Source: Agarivorans gilvus (GTDB lineage Bacteria > Pseudomonadota > Gammaproteobacteria > Enterobacterales > Celerinatantimonadaceae). Taken from it: a stretch of 64,000 nt of DNA. Positions 8,953 through 18,154 of this stretch are shown here, one piece after another; within the stretch, counting starts at the first letter, position 1; every line of letters starts with the position of its first letter. The notes under the pieces are model-generated. The model made no database searches. It was not told the origin of the DNA and was given only the letters and a program-made list of their open reading frames with translations. Where the stretch lies: positions 754,001 to 818,000 of the forward strand of contig NZ_CP013021.1 of assembly GCF_001420915.1 (NCBI RefSeq). The letters run 5' to 3'. Position numbers and translations under genes: made by a program.

Positions 8953-10313
8953 ATGTCCGAAAAAGATACAGCCAAGAAGATCCTAGAGCTGATTGGCGGC
9001 AAATCCAACATCGCAAGTGCAGCCCATTGTGCAACTCGGCTTCGCTTGGTACTTAACGATACCGAGCTTGCCGATACCTCAGCAATCAAGGAACTTGAAC
9101 TGGTTAAGGGAGTATTTACCAACAGTGGTCAATACCAAATCATTATTGGCTCAGGCATCGTCAATCGAGTATTTAGCGCCTTAGCCGAGCTTGCGGGTAT
9201 TACTGAGGCGTCCACCGCAGAAGTGGCAGAGCAAGGTGCTAAACAAAACCCTTTTCAGGCTTTGGCACGTACCCTATCCAATGTATTTGTACCGATTATT
9301 CCTGCGATTGTGGCCAGCGGCTTGTGTATGGGGCTACTGGGCTTCCTACGCACCAACGAGCTGATTGCTACCGACAGTATTTGGTATTTGATTTTAGATA
9401 TGGTGTCCAGTTCGGCTTTCATCATTCTACCGATCTTGATTGGTTTTGTGGGTGCTAAAATATTTGGTGGAACACCTATTTTGGGCGCGACCTTAGGGGA
9501 GTATTAACCCACCCGGCGTTGACTAATGCATGGACTGTTGCCAGCGGTTTTCAATCAACCGAATTATTTGGCATGGAAGTGGGCTTAGTTGGTTACCAGG
9601 GTACTGTATTCCCTATGCTTATAGCGACTTGGTTTATGTGTAAAGTCGAAAAACGAGTTCGTAAATGGGTTCCAAACTCCCTAGATGTGATTTTAAGTCC
9701 CTTTATCATCCTCGTGGTAACAGGCTTTATTTCCTTGGTGGCGATTGGCCCTGCTGGCCGCATGCTGGGTGACGGTATCTCTACACTACTCCTTTATCTA
9801 TATGAAAATGTTGGAGTATTGGCTGGCTTATTATTTGGTGGCACTTACTCCGCGATAGTCATCACCGGTATTCACCATAGCTTCCATGCTATTGAAGCGG
9901 GTTTATTGGGTGACCCTAATATTGGGGTGAATTTCTTGCTACCTATTTGGTCAATGGCCAACGTGGCGCAAGGGGCCGCCTGTTTAGCCGTTGGTTTGAA
10001 ATTTAAGAATGTAAAAACCAAGGCTCTGGCCATGCCTTCTGGCATATCCGCTTTATTCGGTATTACCGAAGCCGCCATTTTTGGTATTAACTTACGTTAC
10101 GTAAAACCATTTTTTGCTGGCTTAGCCGGTGGTGCGGTAGGTGGTGCTTATGTGGTATTTGCTAAAGTGGGCATGACCGCAGTAGGTTTAACCGGTATCC
10201 CTGGAATTGCCATCGTCCAAAATAATTCGGTAATTCACTACCTTATTGGTTTCGCGCTAGCTTTCGCAGTGGCTTTTGTTGGGGCTTTTATCACTACCTC
10301 GGAAAAAGATTAA
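8953..10313 (+). pseudogene. scrA: Sucrose PTS enzyme IIBC, frameshifted
   Basis: Transports and phosphorylates sucrose. Two overlapping frames make one EIIBC: the first holds the EIIB domain with the phosphorylated Cys motif HCATRLRL and the first EIIC helices; the second continues from TNAWTVASG through the rest of EIIC. The break is at the G4 run 9496-9499: adding one base restores LGGVLTHPALTNAW and a 453-residue protein of normal length. The start at 8953 is chosen over 8926 because AGAGGA stands 8 bases before it. No EIIA domain, so it would need EIIA-Glc in trans. Sequencing error or true mutation cannot be told apart here. Confidence 0.88.
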
Positions 10314-10390
10314 GTATCGTTAAATGGCGGTTAAACCGCCATAAGCAATGCTACACATCCCCTTTAAGTCTCATCGCTGAGCAACATTCG

Positions 10391-10423
10391 TTCTCCAAAG
10401 TCTGTTTTCCTGACTTTGGAGAA
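10391..10423. terminator. Hairpin between convergent scrA and scrR
   Basis: Twelve-base perfect arms (TTCTCCAAAGTC and complement) with a 9-base loop, followed by TTTGCT on the plus strand. A smaller hairpin ATGGCGGT/ACCGCCAT at 10324-10342 precedes it. Together they probably end both converging transcripts. Confidence 0.6.
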
Positions 10424-10485
10424 TTTGCTAATACAAACTGAGAAGACGACATCAGAGCGTTATAAGTGAAACTACGCTGCAAACC

Positions 10486-11511
10486 TTACCCTTTTGGTTG
10501 CGGTTTCGCAGCAAGTCCAGCTAAGGCATAGGACTCTCTCTCGGCAAAACGCCCCTGATAAGAGAACGCTAAGGCTTCCGATGGTTTGTCTCGAAGTTGC
10601 TTAATTAGCACCGAGGCGGCCTCTTTACCCATGTTTACATAGTCATAATGTACCGAGGCTAATGGTGGCTCTAGTACGGTACACAGTTCGTCGTCGCCCA
10701 CCCCTATAACCGCCACATCTTTACCCGCGGTAAGACCGCATTCTCTTAACGCTTTTATGGTGCCCGCAGCTAGGCGGTCTGTCACCGCAAACACACCATC
10801 AGGCCGATAACCGGTATTGAGGGCCAACTTGGCCTGCTGGTAGCCAGACTCTAGACTAAAATCACAGTTGGTTTGATAGTGACATTCAATATTTGCCAGA
10901 TCGACAGCATCAACAAAGCCTCGTAAGCGCTGTCGGCCTACCGCCACATCGCTTTGCGGAACGCCAATAAACATTAACTTCTTACAATCAAGTTGCGTTA
11001 GCTTAGTGCCAGCGAGAAAGCCACTGCGATAATCATCAAAAAATACGCTAGTAAGGCCGTGTAGCGAAAGATCTTGTCCCACAATCACCACTGGTGCGGC
11101 AGATTGTTTAAGGGTTTCAATTAGCTCTTGGTTATATTCAGCCATTAACACAATAATACCGTCGACCCCTTTTGAATTAAGCGTCTTAATATTACTGTTG
11201 GTTTTCTCTACCTGCATACCTGCATTCATCAGCAAGGTTTGCATATTTTCTGTTTCAATAACTTCACTAAAACCTTGCACCATGGCCGCCACCGACTTCG
11301 AGGTAAGCAAAGGCACGATAATGCCGATGGTGTCGGAGTTGCGAGCTTTTAAGTTCTTCGCAGCAATATTAGCAGTGAAGTTACTTTCATCAATCAGCGC
11401 TTGCACTTTGGCTCTAACAGTAGCGTTAACCCCAGGACGTTTGTTCAATACGCGAGATACCGTAGATTTAGAGACTCCGGCCATTTCCGCAATATTTGCT
11501 ATGGTTTTCAA
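10486..11511 (-). CDS. scrR: LacI-family sucrose repressor
   Basis: A 341-residue LacI-type regulator. Residues 1-25 are the helix-turn-helix (IANIAEMAGVSKSTVSRVLN), then the hinge helix and a periplasmic-binding-protein-like effector domain (GIIVPLLTSKSVAAMVQGF onward). Location at the end of the sucrose genes and the presence of AANCGNTT operators around scrB and the porin make it the likely sucrose or fructose-responsive repressor. The specific effector is inferred. Confidence 0.9.
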   Translation of the reverse strand: MKTIANIAEMAGVSKSTVSRVLNKRPGVNATVRAKVQALIDESNFTANIAAKNLKARNSDTIGIIVPLLTSKSVAAMVQGFSEVIETENMQTLLMNAGMQVEKTNSNIKTLNSKGVDGIIVLMAEYNQELIETLKQSAAPVVIVGQDLSLHGLTSVFFDDYRSGFLAGTKLTQLDCKKLMFIGVPQSDVAVGRQRLRGFVDAVDLANIECHYQTNCDFSLESGYQQAKLALNTGYRPDGVFAVTDRLAAGTIKALRECGLTAGKDVAVIGVGDDELCTVLEPPLASVHYDYVNMGKEAASVLIKQLRDKPSEALAFSYQGRFAERESYALAGLAAKPQPKG

Positions 11512-11894
11512 CTAATTGATTCCTTGTTACTGAGTCATTGAGCGGAGCCAACGAGCGACATTTTTCAATCACCTTCTGAGAACAGGTTGCCCCGCTTAAA
11601 ATCATTAATTGTCAGTAATATGTATCGCCAAAATAGGCATTTACTATTGTTTTTATTGGTTTTTTCATAGACTTCAAGCTTCACTTGATTGTAATCGAAT
11701 TTGTTTTGTTCTGATACGAATTGGTTTAAAAAATCTCAGCAAGCGCTAGATTCAATAGAGGGAAGCGTTATGCCGTATTCCGCTACCAGCGCTTAATATG
11801 CCCAGCATAACCCACGCATTCAACAAGCCAAATAAAGCTAACAACTGGCACATTGATTTTTAGCAGAGCAGCGCCTTTTACCGCGGACGAACAA
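11512..11894. other. Intergenic stretch between scrR and nagE
   Basis: About 380 bases with no credible gene. It holds the scrR promoter region on the right of that gene and AT-rich sequence; no repeat or RNA structure was recognised. Confidence 0.5.
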
Positions 11895-11895
11895 C

Positions 11896-11920
11896 AAAAA
11901 AGGCCCTCAAACTGAGGGCC
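11896..11920 (-). terminator. Terminator of nagE
   Basis: On the minus strand an 8-bp stem GGCCCTCA/TGAGGGCC with a 3-base loop runs into TTTTTT. It lies about 40 bp past the nagE stop. Confidence 0.85.
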
Positions 11921-11958
11921 AAATTAGAACTAACAAACAGCAGCTCTCTACACCACCT

Positions 11959-13400
11959 TTATTTTGCCGCCAACAATTTCAACTCGTTAGCCACAAACTC
12001 AACGTGCGGACCAATCACAACTTGTACCGCGGTTTTACTAGGAACAATAACCCCTGGGACATGCTTTTTCAGTTCAGCAACATTCACTTGAGAGCTATCT
12101 TTTACTTCTAAGCGAAGACGGGTCGCACAGTTGTCGACCAACACCAAGTTGCTGTTACCGCCTAACATTTGCAATACCAAACCAGCAACATCTGTGTGTG
12201 AACCACCAACACTTAGGCTTGCTTCTTCTTCAGTGGCATCTTCACGACCTGGGGTTTTAAGGTTCATTTTTACAATCATGGTTTTAAACACGAAGTAGTA
12301 AATGGCGAAGAACACTAGACCTTGAGGGATCAACATATACCAGTTGGTCGCCAATGGGTTACGTGAAGATAGCACCATATCAACTAGACCAGCACTGAAA
12401 CCAAAGCCCGCCATCCAATGCATTGAAGAGGAAATGAATACTGAAACACCGGTTAGCAGGGCGTGTACAACATAAAGCACTGGCGCAACAAACATAAAGG
12501 CAAATTCTAGCGGCTCAGTCACACCAGTAAAGAACGATGCGGTAGCAGCAGCAATCATAATTGAAGCCACTTTAGATTTATTTTCTGCTTTAGCTGTATG
12601 GTAAATCGCTAAGGCTGCACCGGGTAAGCCAAACATCATAATGGGGAAGAAACCCGCCATGTAACGGCCTGTTTCGCCCGGTACCGCATCAGCGGCCACA
12701 CTTAAGAACTTGCCTAAGTCATTAATGCCGGCCATATCAAACCAAAATACAGCGTTTAGAGCGTGATGTAGTCCAACAGGAATTAATAGACGGTTAAAGG
12801 CGCCATAGATGCCAGCACCAACAGAGCCCATGCCAGTAATACTTTCACCGAAACTTACCAAGCCACCAAAGATAAGCGGCCATAGGTACATCATGACAAA
12901 GGCCACCACAATACCCGCAACTGAGGTAAGAATAGGCACTAAGCGTTTACCACTGAAGAAGGATAAAGCTTTGTGTAACTCAACTTGGTAGAAGCGGTTG
13001 TATAATTCAGCCGCCATGATACCGCTGATAATACCCACGAATTGGTTATTGATTTTAGAGAAGGCTAAAGTGCTTGACTCATTAAGTGCTACCAAACCAA
13101 TTTGTTCAACTGCCCCCGGTGATAACAGAGTGGTAATCACCATGTAACCAATGAAACCAGCCAAAGCGGCTGCACCGTCTTTGTCACGAGACATGCCATA
13201 AGCCACACCAATAGCGAACAGTACCGACATATTGTCGATAATGGCCGCGCCGGACTTAATCAAAAATGCGGCTAAGGCACTATTCCCCCCCAACCATTGG
13301 GGTCAATCCAGTAACCAATCCCCATTAGGATGGCTGCTGCGGGAAGTACCGCAACCGGCACCATCAGGGCTCGACCAATCTTTTGTAAGTAACTAAACAT
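11959..13400 (-). pseudogene. nagE: N-acetylglucosamine PTS enzyme IICB, frameshifted
   Basis: Imports and phosphorylates N-acetylglucosamine. The real start is the ATG at 13400, behind AGAGGGA, encoding FSYLQKIGRALMVPVAVLP, the conserved first helix of the family. That frame stops soon after a run of seven Gs (minus strand, 13285-13291). The remaining 444-residue frame resumes directly as NSALAAFLIKSGAAIIDN. One extra G would give a 480-residue EIICB with the EIIB Cys in LVDNCATRLRL. No EIIA domain is present. Divergent from nagB. Confidence 0.88.
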
Positions 13401-13514
13401 AATTATCCCTCTTTAACTGGCTATCCATTAACCAAGTTCAACCTATCAGCAAAAATACCGTCAACTTAAGCTTGGTAACACATGTCACTCACACGTGCTT
13501 ACTATCACCAAGAA

Positions 13515-13558
13515 CTTAATTCGCAGTGTAAATAATAAAAATTCAATCGCAAATAAAG
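13515..13558. promoter_or_regulatory. Possible NagC operators between nagE and nagB
   Basis: Two adjacent A/T-flanked sites, TTAATTCGCAGTGTAAATAA and ATTCAATCGCAAATAAA, resemble NagC boxes (A/T-rich arms around a TCGC or GCGA core). They lie in the divergent nagE/nagB promoter region, where NagC acts in relatives. Motif match is by eye. Confidence 0.4.
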
Positions 13559-13687
13559 CACTTCAAAAATGTGACAAAGCCAACTTATCACCTTTTAAAA
13601 CACGCTTCAAATCACATTTTTTTCATAACTTATTTTTCGAAGAGAATTAAATTGCTAAACTACACTAAAATCGACAGGAGGAAAGTC

Positions 13688-14485
13688 ATGAGATTAATAC
13701 CTTTAACAGATAAAACCCAAGTGGGACGTTGGTCTGCTCTTTATATCGCGCAGAGAATTAAGTCTTTCAATCCTAGTGAAGACCGCCCTTTTGTATTAGG
13801 TTGCCCTACCGGAGGCACGCCTTTAGCGACTTACCAACATTTGATTGAGCTCCACCAACAAGGCCAGCTGAGTTTTGAGCACGTTGTTACCTTTAACATG
13901 GACGAATACGTAGGCATTGCCAAAGATCATCCCGAGAGCTACCACAGCTTCATGCATAACAACTTTTTCTCGCATATTGATATCAAGCCTGAGAACATTA
14001 ATTTATTAGATGGTAATGCACCGGATCTAGAAGCCGAATGTGCTCGTTACGAAGCCAAAATTAAGCAATACGGTAAAATTAATTTGTTCATGGGTGGCGT
14101 AGGTGTTGATGGCCACATCGCATTTAACGAACCGGCTTCTTCTCTTGCTTCGAGAACACGCGTAAAAACACTTACCGAAGACACTCGCATGGTCAATGCC
14201 CGTTTCTTTAATAACATTGAAGAAGTGCCTAAATTAGCCCTAACCGTAGGCGTAGGTACACTACTTGATGCTGAAGAAATCATGATTTTGGTGACCGGGC
14301 ACAACAAAGCTCAAGCACTTGAAGCAGCCGTTGAAGGCAGTGTTAACCACCTTTGGACAGTATCTGCCCTGCAGCTTCACCCCAAAGCGATGATCGTATG
14401 TGATGAGCCCTCAACCATGGAACTTAAGGTGAAAACGGTACGTTACTTCCACGAATTAGAAGCCGAAAATATTAAAAACATTTAG
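13688..14485 (+). CDS. nagB: Glucosamine-6-phosphate deaminase
   Basis: Converts glucosamine-6-phosphate to fructose-6-phosphate and ammonia. The start is set at 13688 because a perfect AGGAGG lies 7 bases before it and the protein then begins MRLIPL as in the family; a longer in-frame extension to 13571 is rejected. The 265-residue product has MDEYVGI with the catalytic Asp and GGVGVDGHIAFNEP with the phosphate and His residues. First gene of nagBAC. Confidence 0.97.
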   Translation: MRLIPLTDKTQVGRWSALYIAQRIKSFNPSEDRPFVLGCPTGGTPLATYQHLIELHQQGQLSFEHVVTFNMDEYVGIAKDHPESYHSFMHNNFFSHIDIKPENINLLDGNAPDLEAECARYEAKIKQYGKINLFMGGVGVDGHIAFNEPASSLASRTRVKTLTEDTRMVNARFFNNIEEVPKLALTVGVGTLLDAEEIMILVTGHNKAQALEAAVEGSVNHLWTVSALQLHPKAMIVCDEPSTMELKVKTVRYFHELEAENIKNI

Positions 14486-14495
14486 GATCAATACA

Positions 14496-15647
14496 ATGAT
14501 GTACGCCCTAAGCAATGCAGTAGTTTTTGATGGTAAAGAGCTTTTGACAGGCTACTCCGTCATCGTCGACAAACAGCACGTTATCTCAGTAATAGCCGAT
14601 ACGCTGGTATCACCACAAATTGATGTCATTGACCTTAATGGAGCCACCTTGTGCCCAGGTTTTATTGACTTACAACTGAATGGTTGTGGCGGTGTCATGC
14701 TCAACGGTGACTTTAGCACTACCAATCTAGAACTCATGCACCAAACCAACTTAGCCAGTGGCACGACTCATTTCATGCCTACCCTCATCACTACCAATGA
14801 TGAGGAAATGGAGCAAGCTGTAGCGATTTCTAGGACTCACCAGCAGCATCAAGGTTCTGGTAACTTAGGCTTACATCTCGAAGGGCCCTATTTAAGCGTG
14901 GAGAAAAAAGGCATTCATAGCGAGCAACTGATCCGCCGTTTAAACAAACAGCGCTTACAGTTCTTACTCGACAATAGCGATGCCATTAGCAAGGTGACCT
15001 TAGCTCCAGAAAACGTCGAGCTTGCCACCATTAGCGCTCTTAAAGAAGCCGGTATATTGGTATCGATAGGCCATACCAACGCCACCTACCAGCAAGCTAC
15101 GGCAGCGATCAACGCGGGTGCAGGCTTTGCCACTCACTTATTTAATGCCATGAGCCCAATGACCGGTCGAGAACCCGGCGTGGTGGGCGCCATTTTCGAT
15201 AACAACCTTTACGCGGGGATCATCGTAGATGGCCACCACGTAGCGGCTCCTAACGTGCGGCTAGCTCAACGACTGTTACAGCAGAAACTTTGCTTAGTGA
15301 CCGATGCTACCGCAGCAGCAGGCGCAGACATCGACAGCTTTGATTTTGTAGGGCGTAAAATTAGCGTACAGGATGGGATTTGCGTCGGTGATGATGGTAC
15401 ACTGGGCGGCTCGGCTTTAACCATGATAGAAGCAGTAAAAAACTGCGTACAATCAGTAGGTTTCTCACTACGAGATAGCCTGAGAATGGCCTCTTTGTAC
15501 CCCGCAACAGCGATCTCTATGGAACAACAGTTAGGCAGTATTAAATCGGGCTATCGGGCTAACCTCACTGCCTTTGATAAGGACTTCAATGTGACACTTA
15601 GCATTAGCGATGGTCACTTAACTCAATTTAAAACGACGCTAGCATGA
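14496..15647 (+). CDS. nagA: N-acetylglucosamine-6-phosphate deacetylase
   Basis: Removes acetate from GlcNAc-6-phosphate in the cytoplasm, feeding NagB. The 383-residue amidohydrolase has PGFIDLQLNGCGG, HLEGPYLS (metal Glu), GHTNATYQQA (metal His), THLFNAMSP (second His) and LVTDATAAAG (catalytic Asp) in order. Two ATGs are adjacent at the start. It follows nagB by 10 bp and overlaps nagC by 4 bp, an operon arrangement. Confidence 0.97.
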   Translation: MMYALSNAVVFDGKELLTGYSVIVDKQHVISVIADTLVSPQIDVIDLNGATLCPGFIDLQLNGCGGVMLNGDFSTTNLELMHQTNLASGTTHFMPTLITTNDEEMEQAVAISRTHQQHQGSGNLGLHLEGPYLSVEKKGIHSEQLIRRLNKQRLQFLLDNSDAISKVTLAPENVELATISALKEAGILVSIGHTNATYQQATAAINAGAGFATHLFNAMSPMTGREPGVVGAIFDNNLYAGIIVDGHHVAAPNVRLAQRLLQQKLCLVTDATAAAGADIDSFDFVGRKISVQDGICVGDDGTLGGSALTMIEAVKNCVQSVGFSLRDSLRMASLYPATAISMEQQLGSIKSGYRANLTAFDKDFNVTLSISDGHLTQFKTTLA

Positions 15648-16861
15648 ACGACAAACTGATTGTCAATGTAGACAAAGTAAAACAAGTGAATACCGCCGCC
15701 GTGTACGGAATGATAGACCAACAAGGGCCTATCTCCCGGGTCAAAATCGCCGAGCAAAGCCAATTGGCTCCTGCCAGCGTCACTAAAATCACTCGGCAAC
15801 TGCTGGCTACTGGCTTAATTAAAGAAGTGGCTCAACAAGCTTCCACCGGAGGGCGCAGAGCGATTTCTTTAATGACCGAACAAGCTAACTATTACTTTGT
15901 ATCGGTACGCTTAGGCCGCGGTGAAATGGATATATCACTGTTCGATTTAAGCGGTATATCGCATGCGCATTGTTGTAAAACGATGACTGAAACCGAACAG
16001 CAAGCGCTAGTAGATGATTTACTTACGCAAATTGACCAGTTTATTCAGCAACAGGTAGACAGCAGCGCCAAGCTGATTGCCGTGGCACTGACCTTATCTG
16101 GTTTGGTTAATCCCGGTGAAGGCATTGTAGTATATACCCCACATTACCAACTGCGTGACTGCCCGCTGGCTAAATATATAGAGCAGCGCTTCGGCCTGCC
16201 CGCCTATATTGGTAACGATACCCGCGCCAAAGCCTTGGCCGAGCATTATTTTGGTGCCACTAAAGACTGTCTCGACTCAATACTCATTACCGTGCATAAC
16301 GGCACCAGTGCCGGGATTATTGTTAATGGCCGAGTATTCATGAGCCAGCATCGCGATGTGGGTGAAATTGGCCATATCCAAGTCGACCCTTTAGGTGAAA
16401 AGTGTCAATGTGGAAACGTCGGTTGTTTAGAAACCATCGTATCAAATAACGCCATCGTAAAACGCATCGAGAAGCTCATCGCCCAAGGCCGTCCTTGTTT
16501 ACTAAGCACGCCTTTTAACATTAATGATGTTTGCCAAGCAGCAAATCAAGGCGATACCCTTTGCAAGCAGGTATTAGTGCAAGTGGCTACAGTGTTAGGT
16601 AACAGTATCGCTATTTGTATTAACCTATTTCATCCACAAAAGATTGTATTAGGCGGGGAAATCATGGCCAGTGAAGCCATATTACTCCCCACTATTCAAC
16701 AATGTGTAGAGCACCAAGCGCTTAGCTCCTTTAGCGAGAACTTACCAATCACTGTGGCGCATTTTCAAAATAGCCCAACCATTGGTGGCTTAGCATTGGT
16801 GAAGCGTGCACTATTGGACGGAAGTTTGCTGTTACGCCTAATCAGTGACAAAGCCGAATAA
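15644..16861 (+). CDS. nagC: ROK-family repressor NagC
   Basis: A 405-residue ROK regulator with an N-terminal winged helix-turn-helix (PISRVKIAEQSQLAPASVTKITRQLL) and a sugar-kinase-like domain. The zinc-binding ROK signature CQCGNVGCLE is intact, and EIGHIQVDP precedes it. It probably represses nagE and nagBAC until GlcNAc-6-phosphate is present. It overlaps nagA by ATGA, so it is translationally coupled. A similar ROK regulator, Mlc, is possible in principle, but the operon position favours NagC. Confidence 0.93.
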   Translation: MNDKLIVNVDKVKQVNTAAVYGMIDQQGPISRVKIAEQSQLAPASVTKITRQLLATGLIKEVAQQASTGGRRAISLMTEQANYYFVSVRLGRGEMDISLFDLSGISHAHCCKTMTETEQQALVDDLLTQIDQFIQQQVDSSAKLIAVALTLSGLVNPGEGIVVYTPHYQLRDCPLAKYIEQRFGLPAYIGNDTRAKALAEHYFGATKDCLDSILITVHNGTSAGIIVNGRVFMSQHRDVGEIGHIQVDPLGEKCQCGNVGCLETIVSNNAIVKRIEKLIAQGRPCLLSTPFNINDVCQAANQGDTLCKQVLVQVATVLGNSIAICINLFHPQKIVLGGEIMASEAILLPTIQQCVEHQALSSFSENLPITVAHFQNSPTIGGLALVKRALLDGSLLLRLISDKAE

Positions 16862-16918
16862 TAAGGCCAGTGTTGAAGTAACGCACCCGCTAGCGCTAAT
16901 TTAACACTGGCGCGGCTA

Positions 16919-17035
16919 TTATAAATAGCCCACATCTTGATGCCCTTCTTCCCAACTAACGCCCTCAGCTTGGCATTTATTATCAGCCTGCATATTGCAT
17001 GGCCCAGCGTTAGTTTCTACAGTAACGCTTGCCAT
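16919..17035 (-). CDS. Possible small protein (38 aa)
   Basis: An unannotated minus-strand frame starting ATG at 17035 (an in-frame GTG lies 24 bases upstream). The product has two Cys (GPCNMQADNKC) and an acidic C-terminal half ending HQDVGYL. Its composition looks protein-like, but no Shine-Dalgarno is close to the ATG and no family is recognised. It could also be the remnant of a larger gene. Confidence 0.3.
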   Translation of the reverse strand: MASVTVETNAGPCNMQADNKCQAEGVSWEEGHQDVGYL

Positions 17036-17170
17036 CAACTTATCAGCTCGCCTCACTGACAAATCTATAACATTGCGTGCATTTGAGTGTGCTCACTGAT
17101 TTATACATCCACTCATCACAATGGAAGTATTCTAAAATAAAATATTCGATATTAAGCAATAAGCTAAAAA

Positions 17171-17808
17171 TGCCTATGTTAGGTTTTGGGGTATTTCTAG
17201 TGACCGACAAAGAGCAATGCCAACAGGCTGTGCTCAGAGCCATCCGAACTGGCTACCGAATGATTGATACCGCCGCGGTATACGGAAATGAAGATTCGGT
17301 TGGCGCGCCTTAGAAGATGCCTATGTGCAAGGCAAGTTAAAAGCCATCGTGGTCTCTAACTTCTACGCATGTGTGTTAACTAACTTCTGCGAAACCGTCA
17401 CGATAAAACCGATGGTGAATTAAGTTGAGCTGCATGCCTACTTCGTCCAGCCTGCAGCTTTAGAAACCATGAAACATTATAGCGTGCAAGCCGAAGCCAT
17501 GGGTGCCAATTGGCGGCGGGCACTACAAGCCATTTGAAGAGAAAGTATTACAAGACATCGCACAAGCCCATGGCAAGACCATTGCGCAAGTGAGATTACG
17601 CTGGAACATACAGCGTGGTGCAACGGTGTTCCCCAAGTCAACTCGTCAGCATTGAATTGAATAGACCTTTGCTATTTGGAATTTTCAACTTAGCGAACCA
17701 GAGGTGGCAATCATTAGTAGCCTAGATTTAGGCTATGAAGTACCGACAGTTAAGCACTTTGACCCAGAATTTGTGCGCGCCGTAAATAACGTAAAGATCC
17801 ACGATTAG
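17171..17808 (+). pseudogene. Decayed aldo/keto reductase
   Basis: The first frame reads MLGFGVFLVTDKEQCQQAV then MIDTAAVYGNED, a clear aldo/keto reductase start with the catalytic Asp and Tyr region. It then breaks; later pieces in shifted frames show LEDAYVQGKLKAIVVSNFY, ELHAYFVQPAALE and the C-terminal DPEFVRAVNNVKIHD. Several frameshifts, internal stops and a missing middle section (including around the catalytic His) make this a genuine pseudogene and not a single sequencing error. Confidence 0.85.
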
Positions 17809-17870
17809 AGACTGGCTTAGCTTTGTCTAAAAGCTAATGGCCAAAGGCAAGTGGCGTTAGCCTTAACGCA

Positions 17871-17897
17871 AAAAGGGCGGTAATACACCGCCCTTTT
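17871..17897. terminator. Bidirectional terminator beside feoC
   Basis: Perfect 10-base arms AAAAGGGCGG and CCGCCCTTTT with a 7-base loop give a T-run on both strands. It ends the feo operon on the minus strand. Confidence 0.85.
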
Positions 17898-17905
17898 GAT
17901 TTATT

Positions 17906-18154
17906 TTAAGCCGAGCAAGTCACACCTATACTGTGTTCGCTTTGCCAAAATAATTGCCATTGATCTTCACTAGCAGAACACCCACAATTTCCTGAACAAG
18001 AGCCGAGTTTAACAATCTGTAAACGGTGGCGTTTAACCCAAGGTTGTAGCATCGCCAAAGTCGCATCATCATCCATCGAGAAATGCCGAGCAACTTGATT
18101 CAGCGTGGCTCCAGGATTTGACTCTATGTACTGTTTAAGCGCTTGTAATATCAT
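17906..18154 (-). CDS. feoC: FeoC, ferrous-iron transport accessory protein
   Basis: An 82-residue FeoC with an N-terminal winged helix (LKQYIESNPGATLNQVARHF) and the Cys cluster CSGNCGC that in the family binds an Fe-S cluster. It overlaps the end of feoB by 20 bp, the usual feoABC layout. It is thought to regulate FeoB stability or activity. Confidence 0.9.
   Translation of the reverse strand: MILQALKQYIESNPGATLNQVARHFSMDDDATLAMLQPWVKRHRLQIVKLGSCSGNCGCSASEDQWQLFWQSEHSIGVTCSA

Noticed and set aside
9519..10313. Independent 264-residue membrane protein
   Set aside because: It is the second part of the frameshifted sucrose EIIBC; its ATG lies inside the conserved THPALTNAW region.
13571..13687. 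N-terminal extension of NagB
   Set aside because: It covers the promoter/operator region, and a perfect AGGAGG precedes the internal ATG at 13688 that matches the family start.
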